A DNA stretch of 64,000 nucleotides, from the NCBI RefSeq assembly GCF_014194695.1, contig NZ_JACIAH010000010.1, positions 116,550-180,549 on the forward strand, written 5' to 3'. Source of the DNA: Rhizobium sp. BK399 (GTDB taxonomy: Bacteria > Pseudomonadota > Alphaproteobacteria > Rhizobiales > Rhizobiaceae). Below the pieces are notes generated by a model that was not told where the DNA came from, did not search any database, and saw nothing but the letters and a program-made list of their open reading frames with translations. This document shows positions 60,205 to 64,000 of the stretch, piece after piece. Positions within the stretch are counted from its first letter, which is position 1, and each line of letters opens with the position of its first letter. The position numbers were made by a program, and so were the translations under genes.

Positions 60205-60402
60205 TGCAGGTTGATCGCCTTTGGGGCCTTGCCGCTGCGATCCGGCTCGGTCGTAGGAAACCTGTTGCCCGTACCGTAATTCATAAAGGCCTGCGGCCGG
60301 AAGGCGGTTACGTGCACAAAGACATCTCTATCGCCGCCAATCTGGCTTGATGGAACCGAAGCCCTTGGCGGAATTGAAAAACTTCGCAGTGCCCTTGGCC
60401 AT
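60205..60402 (-). pseudogene. cold-shock protein (Csp) pseudogene with several frameshifts
   Basis: From ATG 60402 (GGGAGGA upstream) the frame reads MAKGTAKFFNSAKGFGSIKPD and stops soon after at TAG 60330-60328. One base later the next frame gives GGDRDVFVHVTAF, the RNP2-like part. A third frame gives GQQVSYD, and the second frame resumes with DRSGKAPKAINL. Together these cover a whole 68-residue CspA protein, so at least three indels have destroyed it. The first RNP motif KGFGFI is also altered to KGFGSI. Confidence 0.82.
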
Positions 60403-60853
60403 AGATCCTCCCATAGTTGAGCGAATGCTCGGTTTACGGTTGCGCAAGCGAAATCGCAGGGTCTGGAAGTGCCGGAGCCTCACGACATTGGAACGACGAG
60501 GAACGGATGACAACAAGAGTTTCCACGAATGTTCGCAGTTCAATCGTCCAACGCAGCAGTTCGTTCGAATGCCTTTGCCGACATTGCGTCCATCGTCGCG
60601 ACGACCATTGCCTGCTAGCCGGAGATGGACGGCGCCTCTATCAAGGTCACTGAGGATGGCGGAGTTCTCATGCTCGAGGGGGAAGGCGCTATCGGCCCTG
60701 CCCTAGCCAGCGATATCGCAATGAGAAATATCGGCACGCGGTTCTTCAACCTTATCAGTCCATTATAGGCGTTTGTTTCGACTTTACTAGCGCGCTGTCT
60801 GACGCGTCTTTGGCGCGGGGCTGTGGGTCTGGCTCACCGTGGACGAGGGACGC
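60403..60853. other. stretch upstream of the csp pseudogene
   Basis: 450 bases. A 48-codon plus-strand frame (MDGASIKVTEDGGVLMLEGE... to TAG at 60769) looks protein-like, but I cannot tie it to a family and it has no ribosome-binding site. Probably a gene scrap. Nothing else is seen. Confidence 0.35.
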
Positions 60854-61579
60854 TCAACAAGGTTTGAGACCGTCACCCTCCGGACCACGTGAAAGGATGA
60901 TCGAGGTGTCCTGCCAGATGCGAAATCCACCGAAAAACGCGAGACGGTTGTCGCCTCTGATGCAGCCGCTGGGGAGTTCGTCAAGCTCATCGATCTGGCC
61001 TCCGCCGATCACAATGTAGTCGGGCAGCAAAGCGGCCTGAAGCCGTGCGACAACATCGAAAACGGACTCCTTCCACTTCTTGTGGCCGCGTCGAACGAGA
61101 CCTCGCTTCCCAACATAATCCTCGAATGTTAGCTGCTTTCTGTAGGGCAAGTGTGCGAGCTCCAGCGGTTGAGCCACGCTTTCCATCACCATGGCCGATC
61201 CCAGGCCTGTTCCGAGGCCGAGAAACAACAGCCGCCCGCCCTTGTAGCTTCCTATTGCCTGCATAAGGGCGTCGTTGACGAGCTTGACTGGCTTTCCGAA
61301 AGCCTGGGAGAAATCAAAACCTTTCCACCCTGGCCCGAGGTTCGCGGGTTCCAGCGACGGACGGTTGTTGCGAACGGGACCCGGGTAACCGATCGATAGC
61401 ACGTCATAGTCGATATCTTTCGCCATCAGCTTGATGGCATCGACCGCCTGCCGGGCTGAGAGTGCCGGTCCAGACCTGGTTTTTCGCTCTTCCACACCAT
61501 GGGCAAGAATCTTCATGTTGTTGCCGCCGATATCAACGGCAAGAATCCGACGGTCAATGGTTTCGATGTGGCTCGTCAT
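60854..61579 (-). CDS. ROK-family kinase, polyphosphate glucokinase-like
   Basis: A 241-residue ROK kinase without an HTH: ILAVDIGGNNMKILAHG near residue 12 (phosphate-binding), IGYPGPVRNNRPSLEPANLGPGWKGFDF near 63, KLVNDALMQAIGSY near 98 with the catalytic Asp in VNDA, and LFLGLGTGLGSAMVM. The short length and 'VGKRGLVRRGHKKW' segment fit the polyphosphate/ATP glucokinase group. It probably phosphorylates glucose. It is divergent from the class I aldolase gene. Confidence 0.8.
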   Translation of the reverse strand: MTSHIETIDRRILAVDIGGNNMKILAHGVEERKTRSGPALSARQAVDAIKLMAKDIDYDVLSIGYPGPVRNNRPSLEPANLGPGWKGFDFSQAFGKPVKLVNDALMQAIGSYKGGRLLFLGLGTGLGSAMVMESVAQPLELAHLPYRKQLTFEDYVGKRGLVRRGHKKWKESVFDVVARLQAALLPDYIVIGGGQIDELDELPSGCIRGDNRLAFFGGFRIWQDTSIILSRGPEGDGLKPC

Positions 61580-61971
61580 GCTCGCCCTTTTTACTTACCC
61601 GGCTTACTTAGATAACGCTCATCGGCGTTTGATAAAGGGGCCGTCATCCCCAAAAAAAACGACATGCAAAAGTCAAAGTGCGGTGGCCCGGAACGGGCGT
61701 CGGCGCTATGCGGATGAGAGCGAAGACACGGCAAGGCATGGCACTCGCCTGAGCCACTCTCACACTCTGGATATGGAAAAATCGTTGACAGCACCGCGCT
61801 TGGCCGAAACATTGGCTCGGGCAACCGCTGGCGCGGGTTGCTGAAACAGCACTTTCCGAGGAGTAAACTACACTCCGCCATTCGATCTCAGCCAAAATTG
61901 AAGCCTTTAGCCGGTCTGGTGAACCATCTTAGACACCAGGACGCTTGCAAGCATTACCCAAGGGGATGGAA
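61580..61971. other. intergenic region between the ROK kinase and aldolase
   Basis: 392 bases holding presumably both divergent promoters. I found no clear operator palindrome, RNA or gene. The aldolase ribosome-binding site AGGGG lies at 61961-61965. Confidence 0.45.
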
Positions 61972-62871
61972 ATGACAGCAGATGAACGCATGATGTCACA
62001 GATGACCAGCAAGAAGGGCTTCATCGCCGCCCTTGATCAGAGCGGTGGGTCCACGCCGGCTGCGTTACGACTCTATGGCATCGCTGACTCCAACTACAGC
62101 GGCGAGGAGGAAATGTTTCGACTCATGCATGCGATGCGTGTGCGCATCATGACAGCGCCCGCCTTCACCGGTGACAAGATCATCGGGGCCATCCTGTTTG
62201 AAAGGACGATGGATGGAGATGCCGGTGGAAGGTCCGTCCCGTCGTTCCTGTGGGAGGATCGCGGCGTCGTCCCATTTCTGAAGGTCGACAAGGGACTGTC
62301 TGCCGAGGAGAACGGCGTTCAAGTCATGAAGCCGATGCCCGATCTCGACGCGCTCCTGGCCCGTGCCGTGAAGAAGGGAATTTTCGGAACGAAGATGAGG
62401 TCCGTGATTGCTCACGCTGACCGGGCGGGGATCGCTGCCGTAGTGAAGCAGCAATTTGATGTAGCTCGGCAGATCATCGGTCACGGACTTGTTCCGATCA
62501 TAGAGCCGGAAGTGTCGATCAAAAGCCCCACCAAGGGGGAAGCGGAGGAGATCCTGCGCGAAGAGCTCGCCCGGGGACTCGACGCGCTTCCAGTGGGCGA
62601 GCGGGTGATGATCAAGCTCACCATTCCGACCGTTTCCGATTTCTACAAACCGCTTATCGACCACAGGTCGGTTGTTCGGGTGGTGGCCCTTTCTGGTGGC
62701 TACAGTCGCGCAGATGCATGCGAGAAGCTCACCCACAACCACGGCATGATTGCGAGCTTCTCACGAGCTCTGACAGAAGATCTTCGAGACTCGATGAGCG
62801 ACAAGGAGTTCGACGCGAGCCTCGCAAGGACGGTCGACGAAATTTACAGCGCGAGTGCGTCCACAATCTGA
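61972..62871 (+). CDS. class I fructose-bisphosphate aldolase
   Basis: A 299-residue aldolase that cleaves fructose-1,6-bisphosphate to two trioses through a Schiff-base lysine. ATG 61972 has AGGGG six bases upstream. Motifs: KKGFIAALDQSGGSTPAAL near residue 15, GRSVPSFLWEDRGVVPFLKVDKGL near 84, VPIIEPEVSIKSPTK near 175, VMIKLTIPT, and VVALSGGYSRADACEKL near 234. This is the bacterial class I type used in rhizobia. Its neighbourhood (a glucokinase-like gene) fits central sugar metabolism. Confidence 0.9.
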   Translation: MTADERMMSQMTSKKGFIAALDQSGGSTPAALRLYGIADSNYSGEEEMFRLMHAMRVRIMTAPAFTGDKIIGAILFERTMDGDAGGRSVPSFLWEDRGVVPFLKVDKGLSAEENGVQVMKPMPDLDALLARAVKKGIFGTKMRSVIAHADRAGIAAVVKQQFDVARQIIGHGLVPIIEPEVSIKSPTKGEAEEILREELARGLDALPVGERVMIKLTIPTVSDFYKPLIDHRSVVRVVALSGGYSRADACEKLTHNHGMIASFSRALTEDLRDSMSDKEFDASLARTVDEIYSASASTI

Positions 62872-63305
62872 ATTGCCAATGTCACAAGCTTGAGCCACGA
62901 AAAAGGGGCAGCGGGAGATGTGCCGTCGCCTGTCGGCCTCCGTTCAATATCGGTCACCGGTCCGAGGCAGGTGCACGATCAGAACTGGCGGTCGCTGGGG
63001 GCAGGGCGATTGTCTCGCCTTGATGTTTTGAATCTTCGCCAAACGCCGCTTCGCCAATAGAGCCGCCACGTCAGACCACTCCTGACGCACGAGATTTCTA
63101 CGTCCGGAAAAAAGGCCGGCACCTCCCTCGGCACCGACCTCTTCGATCTGTCTCAATGGCAACTTCCAGTACATCCGTGGTCAATTGTTTGCCGCGTCTC
63201 GAAACGTTACGTTGTTCAGTCCGAAGGCACGTTAAAGTTGACCTACCAAAAATGTCGGGCAGGACTTTTACATTGAATAGGACCACTGGCCCGGCGAAGA
63301 TTTCT
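62872..63305. other. non-coding stretch after the aldolase
   Basis: About 430 bases; frames present have no family sequence. No convincing terminator, RNA or repeat was seen. Confidence 0.45.
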
Positions 63306-63530
63306 TCAAGCTTGCCCCGGCGCTGCGATCTCTGGACTGTTCGTTAGGAGACGAACAACTTCCGCGGACAGCTCGGCTACGTCATAAACTATAGCTGCTC
63401 CGTGGGCGCTAGTTGCCGTTGTGACGATCTGTGTTCGATGAGGTAGCGCAACCAATGACACCACCTGGTCGGGGTTTATGAAGACAGGCATCGATGCTTG
63501 CCCATTCAATGTCAATCGCACAAGCTTCAT
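63306..63530 (-). CDS. small hypothetical protein
   Basis: A 74-residue frame from ATG 63530 (MKLVRLTLNGQASMPVFINPDQVVSLVALP), followed by a beta-rich middle (TQIVTTATSAHGAAIVYDV) and a helical end (ELSAEVVRLL). The pattern 'hhxLNGxxxxVFINPDxVxSh' recalls FlbD-like and related small proteins, but the match is too weak for a name. No ribosome-binding site is strong. Stand-alone. Confidence 0.45.
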   Translation of the reverse strand: MKLVRLTLNGQASMPVFINPDQVVSLVALPHRTQIVTTATSAHGAAIVYDVAELSAEVVRLLTNSPEIAAPGQA

Positions 63531-63824
63531 TGACGCTCTCCGTTCAAGAGTGATCTCGCGCAATAAACGCAACACTTCAATTTGAGTTCACCCCAAGCCC
63601 GGCGCAGGTTTATAACCTTTTCGGCGCCTTTCGGTACGTCAGCGCACACAGGGGGATGGTGCCCCGATGGGGCGGAAACAATCTTGAAATGGTGGAGAGG
63701 CCCGTCTTTCGCGGTGGCAACGACTTCTCATCCGGCCACTGGACAGGCCAAGGATTGCCGACGGCCGATGCTGAGGATCCCTTGAAACTTTTCCTGGAAG
63801 TCCAGTGGCAGAACATCGCGCATC

Positions 63825-63908
63825 GTAATCGCAGCGGCGCGGGAGTGCCAGGCTAAGCAGCTGCTGATGACAATTCCAGGCATTGGCGCCGTCACGGCCG
63901 TCTCCTAG
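63825..63908 (+). mobile_element. IS110-family transposase remnant
   Basis: The frame VIAAARECQAKQLLMTIPGI followed by GAVTAVS and TAG carries the 'LMTIPGIGxVTA' motif of the IS110 transposase C-terminal (transposase_20) domain. Only about 27 residues remain, so this is a scrap. Confidence 0.5.
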
Positions 63909-63917
63909 GCCGTCGAC

Positions 63918-64000
63918 TCATAAACTCTGACACCAGATCCTTGCCGCGACGAGTTTGACCGCTGCGAGATAGTTTTCCGGGCGCTTGTCGTAGCGAGTAG
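63918..64000 (-). mobile_element. IS5-family transposase C-terminus, cut by window edge
   Basis: On the minus strand the frame entering from the right edge reads TRYDKRPENYLAAVKLVAAR then IWCQSL and TGA (63920-63918). This matches the end of IS5-group transposases ('TRYDKxAxNYLAxxxLAxxxIWL'). The rest of the element lies beyond base 64000. Confidence 0.75.

Noticed and set aside
1..64000. CRISPR arrays, rRNA and tRNA genes
   Set aside because: I saw no regularly spaced repeats and no sequence with the conserved T-loop and acceptor pattern of a tRNA. A tRNAscan-SE run would be decisive.

Overview
The window reads as chromosomal DNA of a Rhizobiaceae-type alphaproteobacterium (Rhizobium, Agrobacterium or Ensifer relatives). 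The reasons are the high GC content, a eukaryotic-type glutamine synthetase (glnII) behind a sigma-54 promoter with a divergent DUF2735 gene, a NadQ-type regulator in front of nadABC, a PraR-like XRE regulator, many sugar and amino-acid ABC transporters, and a D-allulose 3-epimerase that I recognise from Agrobacterium. No rRNA, tRNA or CRISPR array is visible.

Layout. 0-1.5 kb: a class III nucleotidyl cyclase cut by the window edge and a GFA-family protein. 1.6-7.3 kb (minus): a surface-polysaccharide operon (GT25 glycosyltransferase, O-antigen ligase/polymerase, FlaA1/CapD dehydratase, NAD-epimerase, sugar transferase). 7.7-14.2 kb: glpR-like regulator, YbaK deacylase, Tim44-like protein, J-domain protein, panC-panB and a flavoprotein. 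14.4-16.1 kb: DUF2735 and glnII. 16.3-20.9 kb: a SARP/BTAD-TPR regulator, a 43-residue peptide, a YcaO enzyme and TfuA, then a 95-residue unknown protein. This looks like a minimal RiPP (ribosomally made, modified peptide) locus. 21-30.4 kb: an allulose/ketose locus with LacI regulator, ABC importer, two epimerases and a FrcK-like kinase. 31.3-35.2 kb (minus): a lipid-modification operon (FAD oxidoreductase, DUF1365, CFA-synthase-like methyltransferase, DUF2177). 35.2-38.4 kb: a gene-poor, decayed stretch with a tautomerase pseudogene, an RcnB-like protein and several leftward intrinsic terminators that suggest tandem small RNAs. 38.4-43.4 kb: nadQ and nadABC. 43.5-45.1 kb: small genes and an SDR remnant. 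45.6-52.4 kb: HutC-type regulator, polar amino-acid ABC importer, a histidine-ammonia-lyase-like protein without the MIO motif, and an N-methyl amino acid oxidase. 52.4-59.9 kb: a CUT1 sugar importer with SIS and PfkB enzymes and a divergent ROK repressor. 59.9-64 kb: csp pseudogene, ROK kinase, class I aldolase, and IS110/IS5 transposase scraps.

How the genes work together. Three loci share one design: a divergent local repressor with a palindrome in the intergenic gap, a binding-protein gene followed by a strong RNA hairpin, then tightly overlapping transporter and enzyme genes. The allulose locus should import a ketose, epimerise it to fructose and phosphorylate it. The HutC locus should import a cationic or polar amino acid, perhaps N-methylated. 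The SIS/PfkB locus should import and cleave an amino sugar or glycated amine.

The most novel elements are the SARP-peptide-YcaO-TfuA locus, with a shared 11-bp-phased direct repeat in front of both small genes, and the lyase-fold protein that has lost both the MIO triad and the catalytic tyrosine. All functional statements rest on reading motifs by eye; no database search was run.
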